Part shown: in pieces, positions 52,732 through 62,099 of the stretch
Layout of the letters: each line of letters starts with the position of its first letter
Position numbering within the stretch: position 1 is the stretch's first letter
Origin: Thalassorhabdomicrobium marinisediminis
GTDB taxonomy: Bacteria; Pseudomonadota; Alphaproteobacteria; Rhodobacterales; Rhodobacteraceae
Direction: 5' to 3'
Length of the DNA: 64,000 nucleotides
NCBI RefSeq assembly: GCF_003072065.1
Contig: NZ_QCYG01000003.1
Coordinates: 248,001-312,000 of the forward strand
Program-made: the position numbers and the translations under genes
Notes under the pieces: generated by a model
What the model was told of the DNA's origin: nothing
Databases searched by the model: none
What the model saw: the letters and a program-made list of their open reading frames with translations, nothing else

Positions 52732-54408
52732 ATGAAGCTGCGCGGCACACCGGAACCGACAAAGATGGACCCCGTGCGCCGCCCCCGTGCGGGTAGGAGG
52801 GGTGCTGCGCGCGGGCGGTTCGCCGGCGCTGTGCTGCTCGCCGCGCTGCTATGCGGCGCCCTGCCCGGTGCCGCACAGGCCGAAGCTCTGCCGCCCCTCG
52901 TCCTGCCCGATCCGGCGACCCCGCCCCCGATGGCGGTGCTTCTGCCCGTGCCGGAGGCGCGGATCATGGCGGCGGTTGCGACGCTGGACGATCTGGCACA
53001 GGACATCCTCACGCGCACCGGCATTCCCGGTCTGGCCATCGCGGTCGTCCATGACGGGCGCACCCTCTATGCCCGCGGCTTTGGCGCGCGCGTGGTGGGC
53101 CAGCCGGAGCGCGTTGATCCCGATACGGTTTTCCTCCTCGCCTCGGTCTCGAAACCGGTCGGTGCCACCGTCGTCGCCACACAGGTGGATGCGGGCCTTG
53201 TGCGCTGGGACAGCCCGATCCGCGATGCCCTGCCCACGTTCGATCTGGGGGAGGGCTGGATCAGCGAACACGTCACCATCGGCGATCTTTACGCCCATCG
53301 CTCGGGCCTGCCCGATCACGCCGGGGACGATCTGGAAGATATCGGCTTTGACCGCGCCACGGTGCTCGACCGGCTCGCCCTGCTGCCGAAAGGCGCGTTC
53401 CGCACGGATTATGCCTATACCAATTTCGGCCTGACCGCCGCCGCCGAGGCTGTCGCCACCGCCGCCGGCATGGACTGGGCCAGCCTGTCCGAGACCGCAC
53501 TTTACGGGCCGCTGGGCATGGCGGACACCAGCTCACGGCATGCCGACTACATGGCGCGGGCCAATCGCGCGTCGAGCCATGTGGCGACCGCCGAGGGCTA
53601 CGCCGTGGCCGATACGCGCCAGCCCGACGCACAAAGCCCGGCAGGCGGGGTGAGTTCCAGCGCGCGCGACATGGCCCGCTGGATGGCGATGGTTCTGGGG
53701 CGGGGCATGTCCGGACAGGGGCGCCTGATTTCTGAAGAGGCGCTTTTGCCGGCCATCACCGCGCAGGTGCTGCGCGGGGCGCAGATGGATGTTTCCGCCC
53801 GTCCGGGGGCCTATGGCTTCGGCTTCAACGTGGATACGCGCCCCTCGGGGCGGGTGTCGCTCAGCCATTCGGGGGCCTTCGCCCTTGGCGCGTCCACGAG
53901 CCTTGCCATGCTGCCCGACCTCGGGCTGGGCATCGTCGTCCTGACCAACGCCCCCCCGACCGGCGCAGCCGAAGCCATCACGGCGAGCTTTCTGGACCGG
54001 GCCGAGCTTGGGGCGGACAGCCGCGACTGGCTGGCCACCTATGCGCCCTTCATGGCCCCGCTGTCGGCCCCCGTGGGCGATCTTGTGGGCGCAGCCCCCC
54101 CGGCCGACCCTGCCCCGGCCGGGCCGGATGACCGCTATGTCGGCACCTACGACAACAGCTATTTCGGCCCCGTATCGGTCGCGGTATCGGGCGGGTGCCT
54201 TGTTCTGCGGCTGGGGCCGCAGCGCCGGGAATTACCCTTGCAGCATTGGGACGGAGATACCTTTGTGGCCCATCCGGTGACGGAAAACCAACCCGCGGGC
54301 TCGGTGTCGCGGGTGGAGTTCCTGCAAGCCACCCCGGGCGCGGCCAAGGCGCTTCGCATCGAACATCTGGACGGCGACGGGCTTGGCCTGTTCCAGCGGG
54401 GGACCTGA
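52732..54408 (+). CDS. Secreted beta-lactamase-fold serine hydrolase (class C/D-aminopeptidase-like)
   Basis: This 558-residue protein has a long basic n-region and a signal peptide (GAVLLAALLCGALPGAAQA, mature start EALPP). The catalytic domain has the S-x-x-K motif in LLASVSKPVGA, Y-x-N in DYAYTNFGLTA and HSG in SLSHSGAFALG, the triad of class C beta-lactamases and D-amino peptidases. A C-terminal domain of about 150 residues follows (from DDRYVGTYDNSYFG). The start at ATG 52732 gives a proper signal sequence. It lies 154 bases after the DUF1684 gene, upstream of the efflux regulator. True beta-lactam hydrolysis is not implied. Confidence 0.85.
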   Translation: MKLRGTPEPTKMDPVRRPRAGRRGAARGRFAGAVLLAALLCGALPGAAQAEALPPLVLPDPATPPPMAVLLPVPEARIMAAVATLDDLAQDILTRTGIPGLAIAVVHDGRTLYARGFGARVVGQPERVDPDTVFLLASVSKPVGATVVATQVDAGLVRWDSPIRDALPTFDLGEGWISEHVTIGDLYAHRSGLPDHAGDDLEDIGFDRATVLDRLALLPKGAFRTDYAYTNFGLTAAAEAVATAAGMDWASLSETALYGPLGMADTSSRHADYMARANRASSHVATAEGYAVADTRQPDAQSPAGGVSSSARDMARWMAMVLGRGMSGQGRLISEEALLPAITAQVLRGAQMDVSARPGAYGFGFNVDTRPSGRVSLSHSGAFALGASTSLAMLPDLGLGIVVLTNAPPTGAAEAITASFLDRAELGADSRDWLATYAPFMAPLSAPVGDLVGAAPPADPAPAGPDDRYVGTYDNSYFGPVSVAVSGGCLVLRLGPQRRELPLQHWDGDTFVAHPVTENQPAGSVSRVEFLQATPGAAKALRIEHLDGDGLGLFQRGT

Positions 54409-54449
54409 TCCACCCCGCGGCCGACTGGACCGCGCACGCGATTTTCAAA

Positions 54450-54474
54450 TTGACAATTTCCGTTCATCTGTCAA
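54450..54474. promoter_or_regulatory. Candidate TetR operator: TTGACA-N13-TGTCAA
   Basis: TTGACA at 54450-54455 and TGTCAA at 54469-54474 are perfect inverted arms with 13 bases between. They lie 33 bases before the TetR start in an AT-rich patch. TetR regulators usually bind such sites at their own promoter. The left arm also equals a -35 box, so binding would block transcription of the whole TetR-RND operon. Confidence 0.6.
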
Positions 54475-54506
54475 AAGCGCGCAGCAGAGACTCGCGGGAT
54501 CAACCG

Positions 54507-55097
54507 ATGAACGAAACAGAACAGGCCCTGCTTGAGGCGGCGATGCGGGTGTTTTCGCGCTACGGCGTGAAGCGCACCAACATGAGCGACCTGTGCGAAG
54601 AGGCCGGCGTGTCGCGTCAGACCTTCTACAACAATTTCCGCAACAAGGATGACATTCTGCGCGCCCTGATCCGCAGTTTTACCGCGCGTGCGCTGGCCGA
54701 GATCGACGCGCACCGCCCGGCGTGCCCCACGCTGGGGGCGCAGCTTGATCTGGTGTTCGAGCAGACCGTGATCGCGGGCTTCGACATGGTCAGTGCGATG
54801 CCCAATGCGGAAGATTTCATCGATGGCGTCCACGCCAGCAGCAAGCAAGAGGTCGAGGCCACGCACGCCCAGTTCCGGCGCGTGATCGCGGACATCCTTG
54901 CCCCCTACGCGCCGCAGCTCGGCAAGGCGGGCGTCGATGTCGCCTCTTTGTCGGATTTCGTGCAGCGCGCCTCCAAAGCCGCCGCGATTGCGGCGCAAGA
55001 TCGCGACCACCTTTTGACCCAACTCGCCACGCTGCGCCAGCTTTGCCTTGCCGCCGCGAACCAACTGAATGCCCCTGAACAAGGACCGTCCCGATGA
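54507..55097 (+). CDS. TetR-family transcriptional regulator of the RND efflux operon
   Basis: This 196-residue regulator has an N-terminal TetR DNA-binding domain (LLEAAMRVFSRYGVKRTNMSDLCEEAGVSRQTFYNNFRNKDDILRAL). A helical C-terminal ligand domain has no recognisable ligand motif. Its stop overlaps the RND adaptor start by ATGA. It therefore probably represses its own operon and is relieved by an efflux substrate. Confidence 0.92.
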   Translation: MNETEQALLEAAMRVFSRYGVKRTNMSDLCEEAGVSRQTFYNNFRNKDDILRALIRSFTARALAEIDAHRPACPTLGAQLDLVFEQTVIAGFDMVSAMPNAEDFIDGVHASSKQEVEATHAQFRRVIADILAPYAPQLGKAGVDVASLSDFVQRASKAAAIAAQDRDHLLTQLATLRQLCLAAANQLNAPEQGPSR

Positions 55098-56173
55098 TCT
55101 TACCGATCCGCCCTGCCTCTCGCCCGCTGGCCGCCCGGCTGGGGATCGCGGCGCTTGTCGCAACACTGGCCTTGGGCCTTGCGACCGCGCCGGTTCAGGC
55201 CGAGACGCCGGTCGCCAAACTGACCGAAGTCACCGCGGGCGCGGGCGATCTGCACCGGGTTTTCTTCGGCAAGGTCGTGGCGCGCGAAACCGTCGATCTG
55301 CCCTTTCAGGTGACCGGACAGGTCGTGACCTTCCCGGTCGAGGAAGGCGCCGAGGTGCCCAAGGGCGGTCTGGTCGCGGCCATGGACCTTGAGCCCTTCG
55401 AGTTGGCCCTTGAAGAGGCCGACGCGCGCGCCGCCGCGGTGGGGCGCACCCTGGACCGCTACCAGCAACTCGTGGGGTCGGCGGTCTCGGAATCCAATCT
55501 CGAAGACGCCGAGACGCAGGTGGAACTGGCCATGATCGCGCAGCAGAACGCCGAACGCGCGCTGCGCAACGCGACCCTGCACGCGCCCTTCGACGCCATC
55601 GTGGCCCGCCGACTGGTGCCGAACTATTCCACGGTCAGCGCCGGAACCCCCGTCGTGCGCCTGCACGATATGTCCGATCTGAGGATCGAGATCGACGTGC
55701 CCGAGACGCTGTTCCATCGCGCGCTGCAGGACCCTGCCCTGACCCTTACGGCAGAGTTTCCCGCCAGTGACCGGATCTTCCCGCTAGAGATCCGCGAATA
55801 CAACGCCGAAACCGCCGAGGTCGGCCAGACCTACCGGCTGACCCTTGGCATGGAGCCGCCCGAGGACATCACCATTCTGCCCGGCGCCTCCGCCAAGGTC
55901 AGCGCCCGCCTTACCACCGGGGCCGGGCAGATCGTCCTGCCAGCCTCGGCCATCGTGATCGGCAACGACGATCGCCCCCGTGTCATGCTGTTCGAGCCTG
56001 CGGGCGCCGAAGTCGGGACGGTCCGCGCCACGCCGGTCGAGATCTCGCCCACGGATCGCGGCACGGTCGAGGTCACCGCCGGGCTGCAACCGGGGCAAGA
56101 GGTCGTCGCCATCGGGGGCGCGCAACTGTCTGACGGCGCGCAAGTGCGCCGCTTCACCGGCTTCGAAGACTGA
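55094..56173 (+). CDS. RND efflux periplasmic adaptor (membrane fusion protein)
   Basis: This 359-residue exported protein has a signal peptide (hydrophobic LGIAALVATLALGLATAPVQA). It then shows the adaptor order: beta-barrel start, lipoyl halves (VTGQVVTFPVEEGAEVPKGGLVA and RNATLHAPFDAIVARRLVPNYS) around a short helical hairpin, and a C-terminal membrane-proximal domain. No lipobox is seen. It bridges the RND pump and an outer-membrane channel; no outer-membrane factor gene is nearby. Confidence 0.92.
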   Translation: MILPIRPASRPLAARLGIAALVATLALGLATAPVQAETPVAKLTEVTAGAGDLHRVFFGKVVARETVDLPFQVTGQVVTFPVEEGAEVPKGGLVAAMDLEPFELALEEADARAAAVGRTLDRYQQLVGSAVSESNLEDAETQVELAMIAQQNAERALRNATLHAPFDAIVARRLVPNYSTVSAGTPVVRLHDMSDLRIEIDVPETLFHRALQDPALTLTAEFPASDRIFPLEIREYNAETAEVGQTYRLTLGMEPPEDITILPGASAKVSARLTTGAGQIVLPASAIVIGNDDRPRVMLFEPAGAEVGTVRATPVEISPTDRGTVEVTAGLQPGQEVVAIGGAQLSDGAQVRRFTGFED

Positions 56174-56177
56174 ACCG

Positions 56178-59100
56178 ATGGATATTGCACGCTTCTCCAT
56201 CGATCGCCCGGTCTACACCTGGATCGTCATGTTGATTTGCCTGCTGGGCGGCATCTGGGGCTTTGCCTCGCTCGGCCGCCTTGAGGACCCGGCCTTCACC
56301 ATCAAGACCGCTGTTGTGGTCACGCAATACCCCGGCGCCTCGGCCGAGGAAGTGGCGCTGGAGGTCACCGAACCGCTGGAATCCCAGATCCAGAAGATGG
56401 GCGAGGTCAAGGACATCCAGTCGATGAACCAGCCCGGCCTATCGTGGATCACGGTGAACATGAAGGACACCTACGACGGCACGGAACTGCCGCAGATCTG
56501 GACCAAGCTGCGCAACCGCGTGGGCGAAGCGGCCCTGCCCGCAGGGGCCACGCGGCCCTTCGTCAACGACAGCTTCGGCGACGTCTACGGGCTTTACTAT
56601 GCCGTGACCGCACCGGGCTTTTCCGACGCCGAAATCAACCGCCTTTCGACCTATCTGCGGCGCGAGCTTCTGGCCGTCGATGGCGTGGCCGATGTCGCCC
56701 TGTCCGGCGTCCCGGACGAGGTGATCTATGTCGAGCCGGACCCGGCGCTGAGCACCACCCTGGGCATTCCGCCCACCGCGCTGCTGGGGGCCGTGGCCAG
56801 CGCCAACGAGATCGTCGATGGCGGCACCTTGCAAAACAGCGACGGGCGCATGCTGATCCAGCGGCCTTCGGGCTCGGACAGCGTGTCCGAAATTGCGGCG
56901 CTGTCGATCGGCATTGGCGGGCAAATCGTCAACCTCACCGATTTCGCGCATATCTATCGCGGCCCCGAAGCGAACCCCGACCTGATCGTGCGCCACAACG
57001 GCACCGAGGCTTTCACGCTGGGCGTGGCCGGGATCGCCACCGAGAACATCGTCGAGGTCGGCAAACGCGTCGATGCCCGGCTTGAGCAGCTGCGCGAAAC
57101 CCTGCCCTTGGGCATTTCGGTGCAGTCGGTCTATCGCCAACACCGGGTGGTGGAAGAGGCCTCGAACGCCTTTCTGGTCAACCTCGCCATGTCGGTCACC
57201 ATCGTCGTCGTGGTGCTGGCCGTCTTCATGGGCTGGCGCGCGGCCATTGTCGTCGGCACCACGTTGTTGCTGACGGTCGTGGGCACGCTGTTCTTCATGA
57301 ACCTCGCCTCGATCGAGATGGAGCGGATTTCACTAGGGGCGCTGATCATCGCCATGGGCATGTTGGTCGACAACGCCATCGTCGTGGCCGAAGGGATGCA
57401 GATCGCCATGCGGGGCGGCAAAAGCTCGCGCGACGCCGCGACCGAGGCCGCCAGCAAGACGCAGACCCCCCTGCTGGGGGCCACGGTGATCGGCATCATG
57501 GCCTTCGCAGGCATCGGGCTGTCGCCGGATGCCACGGGCGAATTCCTGTTCTCGCTCTTTGCCGTGATCGCGATTTCCCTGCTGCTGTCCTGGGTGCTGG
57601 CGCTCACGGCGACGCCCTTGCTGGGGCATTACTTCTTCCGGCGCGGTGCCGGCGGCGGCGGCGAGGAATACGACGGCGCAATCTTCCGCGGCTACGCGGC
57701 CGTGCTGCGTGTCTCCTTGCGTTTGCGCTGGCTGGTGATTGCGGCCCTCGTTGTGGGCACGGCGGTCTGCTACGTCCTCTTCGGTCAGATCAAGCAGCAG
57801 TTCTTCCCCGACAGCAACACGCCGCTTTACTTCGTGCACTACAAGCTGCCGCAGGGCGCGTCGATCCACCAGACCTCCGACGATCTTGTGGTGCTTGAAG
57901 ACTGGCTGGACGCGCGGGACGCGGTTGAGGCCGTGACCTCGTTCACCGGTCAAGGCGCCGCGCGATTCATGCTGACCTATCAGGCCGAGGATCCGAACCC
58001 GAGCTATGGCCACCTGATCGTGCGCGTCACCTCGCTCGACGTGATCGAGGCGGAGATGGACGCGCTTGAGGCTTACGCGACCGAGGCGCTGCCGCAGGGT
58101 GAATTCCGCGTCAAACGACTGGCCTTTGGCCCCGGCGGCGGCGCCCCGGTCGAAGTGCGCTTTCTGGGCCGGGACGCGGACGTGCTGCGCGATCTTGCCG
58201 ATGACGCCATGGCGCGGATGCAAAACGCCTCGGACAACGTGGTGGCCGTGCGGCACGACTGGCGCGAACGTGAGCTGGTGCTGCGGCCGATCTATGCCGA
58301 GGACCGCGCGCAGGATGTGGGCATCTCGCGCAGCCAAATCACCGAGACCCTGAAGTTCGCCACTGAAGGGATCGACGCCGGCACCTTCCGCGAAGGCGAC
58401 CGCCAGATTCCCATCGTCATCCGCTCGCCCCGCGACGCCGATCTGGCCCTGATCGATCACGTGATCCACACCGGTGACGGCGGCACGCTGGTGCAACTGG
58501 ATCAGGTCACGGACGGATTCCGCTTCGAGGCGCAAGACACGCTGATCCACCGCCGCGACCGGCGGCAGGTGATCACCGTTGGCGCCGACATCCCGCGCGG
58601 CATGACCGCAGCGCAGGTGCAGGCCGAGGTGCAGGATGCGCTCGAGGCGATGGACCTGCCCGAAGGCTACCGCATGGAATGGGGCGGCGAGCTGGAAAGC
58701 GCGACCGAGGCGCAGGCCTCGTTGGGCAGCCAACTGCCGCTGAGCGCCATCATCATGGTGCTGATCTCGGTGCTTTTGTTCAACGCGCTGCGCCAGCCGT
58801 TGATCATCTGGCTGTTGGTGCCGATGGCGGTGAACGGCGTGAGCCTCGCGCTGCTGGGCGCGGGCCTGCCCTTTACCTTCACGGCGCTTCTGGGGCTTCT
58901 GTCGCTCTCGGGGATGTTGATCAAGAACGGCATCGTGCTGGTCGAGGAGATTGACCTGACCCGGGAAGCACGCCCCGAGTTGCCCCTGCGGGATGCCATT
59001 GTCACCGCTTCGACATCGCGCCTCAGGCCGGTTTTTCTTGCGGCGGCGACGACCATTCTGGGCATGCTGCCGCTGCTGACCGACGCCTTCTTCCAGTCGA

Positions 59101-59207
59101 TGGCAGCCACGATCATGGGCGGGCTGGCTTTTGCCTCGGTCCTCACCCTGATCGCCGCGCCGGTGTTCTACTTTGTGATGTTCCGCAGGGCAGCAAAACC
59201 GTCCTGA
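56178..59207 (+). CDS. RND efflux transporter permease
   Basis: This 1009-residue protein has twelve membrane helices in two repeats, each with a large periplasmic loop. It starts MDIARFSIDRPVYTWIVMLIC. The TM4 proton-relay region reads LIIAMGMLVDNAIVVAEG, with one Asp where AcrB has two, and the TM10 Lys is in GLLSLSGMLIKNGIVLVEEID. The single Asp places it outside the classical AcrB drug-pump group. Substrates are unknown, though heavy-metal specificity is not suggested by other motifs. ATG 56178 lies 4 bases after the adaptor stop. Confidence 0.94.
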   Translation: MDIARFSIDRPVYTWIVMLICLLGGIWGFASLGRLEDPAFTIKTAVVVTQYPGASAEEVALEVTEPLESQIQKMGEVKDIQSMNQPGLSWITVNMKDTYDGTELPQIWTKLRNRVGEAALPAGATRPFVNDSFGDVYGLYYAVTAPGFSDAEINRLSTYLRRELLAVDGVADVALSGVPDEVIYVEPDPALSTTLGIPPTALLGAVASANEIVDGGTLQNSDGRMLIQRPSGSDSVSEIAALSIGIGGQIVNLTDFAHIYRGPEANPDLIVRHNGTEAFTLGVAGIATENIVEVGKRVDARLEQLRETLPLGISVQSVYRQHRVVEEASNAFLVNLAMSVTIVVVVLAVFMGWRAAIVVGTTLLLTVVGTLFFMNLASIEMERISLGALIIAMGMLVDNAIVVAEGMQIAMRGGKSSRDAATEAASKTQTPLLGATVIGIMAFAGIGLSPDATGEFLFSLFAVIAISLLLSWVLALTATPLLGHYFFRRGAGGGGEEYDGAIFRGYAAVLRVSLRLRWLVIAALVVGTAVCYVLFGQIKQQFFPDSNTPLYFVHYKLPQGASIHQTSDDLVVLEDWLDARDAVEAVTSFTGQGAARFMLTYQAEDPNPSYGHLIVRVTSLDVIEAEMDALEAYATEALPQGEFRVKRLAFGPGGGAPVEVRFLGRDADVLRDLADDAMARMQNASDNVVAVRHDWRERELVLRPIYAEDRAQDVGISRSQITETLKFATEGIDAGTFREGDRQIPIVIRSPRDADLALIDHVIHTGDGGTLVQLDQVTDGFRFEAQDTLIHRRDRRQVITVGADIPRGMTAAQVQAEVQDALEAMDLPEGYRMEWGGELESATEAQASLGSQLPLSAIIMVLISVLLFNALRQPLIIWLLVPMAVNGVSLALLGAGLPFTFTALLGLLSLSGMLIKNGIVLVEEIDLTREARPELPLRDAIVTASTSRLRPVFLAAATTILGMLPLLTDAFFQSMAATIMGGLAFASVLTLIAAPVFYFVMFRRAAKPS

Positions 59208-59293
59208 TGGTCAGAGACAGCGCAGCGGGGCCCTGCGGGCCTTAACGTGCTGCTGTTTGCAGATCGAGCCATCCGCGTCGCGCGATTGCGGCG

Positions 59294-59316
59294 CTGACCC
59301 CGTTTGCCGGGGTCAG
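59294..59316. terminator. Hairpin between the convergent RND and ALDH genes
   Basis: CTGACCCCG at 59294-59302 pairs perfectly with CGGGGTCAG at 59308-59316 over a 5-base loop, within a 120-base gap between two convergent genes. T-runs are weak on both sides, so it may be a processing or Rho-assisted 3' end. Confidence 0.65.
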
Positions 59317-59329
59317 AGCCGATCGAACT

Positions 59330-60766
59330 CTATCCCGCGAAAACGTAGGACGTCTTGACGGTCGTATAGAACTCAACCGCATAGCGCCCCTGTTCGCGCG
59401 GGCCGAAGGACGATCCTTTGCGCCCGCCGAACGGCACATGATAGTCGACACCCGCCGTGGGCAGGTTGACCATGACCATCCCCGCTTCGGCGCGGCGCTT
59501 GAAGGTGCGGGCGGATTTCAGGCTGGTCGTGCAGATCCCCGCAGAGAGGCCGAAGTCGGTGTCATTGGCCACAGAGATGGCCTCTTCCAGATCGGCGACC
59601 TTGATGACCGACCCGCAGGGGCCGAAGATCTCCTCGCGGTTGATCCGCATGGAGTTGTCGGTGCCCAGAAACAGCGCGGGGGCCTGATAAAAGCCCGGCG
59701 CGTCAAGCTCCAACCGCTCGCCGCCGATGACCTCGCCCGCCTCTTTGCGGGCCAGCTCGATGTACTCAAGATTGGACTTGAGCTGCTTTTCGTCCACCAC
59801 GGGGCCGATCTGGGTGTCGGGATCGCGCGCGTCGCCGACCTTCAGCGCCTGCATCTGCTTGCTGAGTTCCGCGACGAAGGCGTCGTGGATCCCCTCTTGC
59901 ACGATCAGACGCGAAGATGCCGTGCAGCGCTGCCCGGTCGAGAAGAACGTGCCATTAAGACAGGCCGACACCGCGACGGAGAGATCCGCATCGTCCAGCA
60001 CGACCATGGGGTTCTTGCCGCCCATCTCGAGCTGCACCTTCTTTTGCATCTTGCCGCAGACCTCGGCGATGTGATGGCCGGTGCCGACCGAGCCGGTGAA
60101 GGAAATCGCGTCAATGTCCGGATGGGTGACGATCGCTTCCCCCACGGTTGAGCCGCGCCCCATCACAAGGTTGAACACCCCCGCCGGGCAACCGTTTTCG
60201 TGCAGCAGGGTGGCGATGACATGGGCGCAGGCCGGTGTCAGGTCGGCGGGTTTGAGGATCACGCAGTTGCCATAGGCCAGCGCAGGCGCGATCTTCCATG
60301 CGGGGATCGCGATGGGGAAGTTCCACGGCGTGATCAAGCCGACGATGCCCACCGGTTCGCGGGTGATCTCCACGTCGATGTCCGGCCGGACCGAGGTCTG
60401 CAACTCACCGGCTACGCGCAGCGCTTCACCGGCGAAGAACTTGAACACCTGCGAAGCGCGCATCGTCTCGCCCACGCCTTCGGCCAGGGTCTTGCCTTCC
60501 TCACGCGCGAGAAGAGCGCCAAACTCGCTGCTGCGGGCGGCCAGCGCGTTGCCCACGGCATCGAGCAGATCGTGACGCGCCTGCGGCGTGCTGTTGGCCC
60601 AACTGTCCCGCGCGGCTTGCGCAGCCTCAACCGCACGCGCGACCGAGGACGCATCGCCGTAGGAGTAGCTGCCGATCACGTCGTTGGTGTCCGAGGGGTT
60701 CACGTTGTCGTTGTAGTTGCCGAAGCTGACCCACTCACCGTTGATCAGATTGTCATACTTGGTCAT
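59330..60766 (-). CDS. NAD(P)-dependent aldehyde dehydrogenase, 2-oxoglutarate-semialdehyde type
   Basis: This 478-residue ALDH has the catalytic Cys in STGQRCTASSRLIV, the general-base Glu in VQLEMGGKNPMVVL, the Asn in TPWNFPIA and coenzyme motif FTGSVGTGHHI. Two segments recall 2,5-dioxopentanoate (2-oxoglutarate semialdehyde) dehydrogenases: VFKFFAGEALRVAGE and VNLPTAGVDYHVPFGGRKGSSFGPREQG. It is the last gene of the right-end operon, 40 bases after the DapA-family gene. That pairing is the standard one in hydroxyproline and sugar-acid routes to 2-oxoglutarate. Succinate semialdehyde remains an alternative substrate. Confidence 0.88.
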   Translation of the reverse strand: MTKYDNLINGEWVSFGNYNDNVNPSDTNDVIGSYSYGDASSVARAVEAAQAARDSWANSTPQARHDLLDAVGNALAARSSEFGALLAREEGKTLAEGVGETMRASQVFKFFAGEALRVAGELQTSVRPDIDVEITREPVGIVGLITPWNFPIAIPAWKIAPALAYGNCVILKPADLTPACAHVIATLLHENGCPAGVFNLVMGRGSTVGEAIVTHPDIDAISFTGSVGTGHHIAEVCGKMQKKVQLEMGGKNPMVVLDDADLSVAVSACLNGTFFSTGQRCTASSRLIVQEGIHDAFVAELSKQMQALKVGDARDPDTQIGPVVDEKQLKSNLEYIELARKEAGEVIGGERLELDAPGFYQAPALFLGTDNSMRINREEIFGPCGSVIKVADLEEAISVANDTDFGLSAGICTTSLKSARTFKRRAEAGMVMVNLPTAGVDYHVPFGGRKGSSFGPREQGRYAVEFYTTVKTSYVFAG

Positions 60767-60806
60767 TGTCTCTCACTTTCATTGAAGGAACTTATGCCGG
60801 GCGGGA

Positions 60807-61694
60807 TCAGCCGGCCATTTCGACTGCGCGCACCGGCTCAAGCGGAGCGAGCGCGGCGGCCTGTTTGGCCGAAAGCGCCATGAACGGCGGCAGGACATGG
60901 TCCCAGACCGGATCGCCGGTGCGCTGCGCCATCAGATGCTTGATCGACGGGATCAACGGCTGGCTGGCGATCAGCGCGCGGATCTTGGCCACACGCTCAA
61001 GACGTGCGGCGTCCGGCGCGTCCCGCGTCGCCCAAAGCTGCGCACACAGGCTGGCAGAATAATTTACCGTGGCCGAGATGCAGCCCGCAAAACCCGCGTC
61101 TGCGGCCTCGCCGATCGACGTCTCGGAGCTGGGGAACACCCGGAACTCGGGCAAGGCCTTGGCCAGCGCGCGACAGTAGTCGAGATCGCCCGAGGAATCC
61201 TTGATGCCGGTGAAACGGTCGGGAAAGGCCCTGTGCAGCCGTTCGATCAGGTCCTGCGACAGGGTCATCCCGGTCATCTGCGGATAGTTGTAAAGATAGA
61301 TCCGGATCTTGCGACGGCCCAGCGCCCGATGCACCGCCGCATACCATTCGAACAGCCCGTCATCGGTCACCGGCGCGTAGTAATACGGCGGCAGCACAAG
61401 GGCCACCGCATAGCCCAGCTCGCCCGCGTGACAGGTGAGCGCGCAGGTCTCGGCCAGCGACGGCGTGCCGGTGCCGACCATCAGCCGCTCGGGGTCGAGC
61501 GCTTCTGCCGCCCAGCGCATAATGTCCTTGCGGGTGGCGGTGTCGAAGGAGTTCGCTTCTCCGGTGGAGCCCAGAATGTTAAGCCCGTCACAGCCCTGCG
61601 CCAGCGCATAAAGGCAATGTTCGACAAAGGCTGCGTGTTGTGGCGTGCCGTCACCGTCCACCGGTGTCGGCACAGCGGCAATGATACCCTGCAT
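60807..61694 (-). CDS. DapA-family lyase/deaminase (possible Pyr4H2C deaminase or keto-deoxy acid dehydratase)
   Basis: This 295-residue TIM-barrel enzyme of the dihydrodipicolinate synthase superfamily has the hydroxyl motif GLNILGSTGEANSF, the catalytic Tyr in YLYNYPQMTGM and the Schiff-base Lys in FTGIKDSSGDLDY. Its partner ALDH argues for an enzyme producing 2-oxoglutarate semialdehyde: 1-pyrroline-4-hydroxy-2-carboxylate deaminase or 2-keto-3-deoxy acid dehydratase. A lysine-pathway DapA is less likely in this setting. A hydratase-aldolase of aromatic pathways is another option. Confidence 0.85.
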   Translation of the reverse strand: MQGIIAAVPTPVDGDGTPQHAAFVEHCLYALAQGCDGLNILGSTGEANSFDTATRKDIMRWAAEALDPERLMVGTGTPSLAETCALTCHAGELGYAVALVLPPYYYAPVTDDGLFEWYAAVHRALGRRKIRIYLYNYPQMTGMTLSQDLIERLHRAFPDRFTGIKDSSGDLDYCRALAKALPEFRVFPSSETSIGEAADAGFAGCISATVNYSASLCAQLWATRDAPDAARLERVAKIRALIASQPLIPSIKHLMAQRTGDPVWDHVLPPFMALSAKQAAALAPLEPVRAVEMAG

Positions 61695-61705
61695 GATGTG
61701 ATCCT

Positions 61706-62053
61706 TTACGTTTCTTGTGGGTCCGGGGTCTGATCGGGCCAGCCGGACACGACCGGATCGTCCTTGACCGGCTCCATGCCCTTGAACCAGCCGCCCGGCT
61801 CGACGATCTCACCGCGGTCGTCACGGAAGACGTCGGCGTTGATGCGGACGAAATCCGCGTTGTCGGGCGTCGCCTCATCCGCATAGCGGATCGCATCGAC
61901 GGGGCAGATGCTTTCGCACATGCCGCATTCGATGCACTCGGTCGGGTGGATGTAGAACATCCGCTCACCCTCATAGATGCAGTCCACGGGGCAGGACGTG
62001 GTGCAGATCCCGTCTTTGACGTCGATACATTCGCTTTTGATAAATAAGGTCAT
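61706..62053 (-). CDS. FdxA-like two-cluster ferredoxin
   Basis: This 115-residue ferredoxin has two cluster motifs. The N-terminal Cys set is CIDVKDGICTTSCPVDCIYEGE, and the second, CIECGMCESICPVDAI, is a classical CxxCxxCxxxCP. An acidic C-terminal extension of about 50 residues follows. The pattern matches 7Fe/8Fe FdxA-type ferredoxins. It sits 11 bases before the DapA-family gene and 46 bases after the enoyl-CoA hydratase gene, so it is embedded in the catabolic operon rather than being the housekeeping copy. No redox partner is visible in the window. Confidence 0.9.
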   Translation of the reverse strand: MTLFIKSECIDVKDGICTTSCPVDCIYEGERMFYIHPTECIECGMCESICPVDAIRYADEATPDNADFVRINADVFRDDRGEIVEPGGWFKGMEPVKDDPVVSGWPDQTPDPQET

Positions 62054-62099
62054 TCTACCTCCGTCCTTGATCCGCGCCGGCCGCGCCTGCTGCCGGCGT

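Noticed and set aside
52732-54408. A true antibiotic-resistance beta-lactamase
   Set aside because: The S-x-x-K, Y-x-N and HSG motifs define the fold, but the extra C-terminal domain and the genomic setting fit the broad esterase/D-aminopeptidase group better.
57333-58733. Minus-strand open frame opposite the RND permease gene
   Set aside because: Antisense shadow of a conserved 1009-residue transporter, with a His/Gln/Arg-rich translation.
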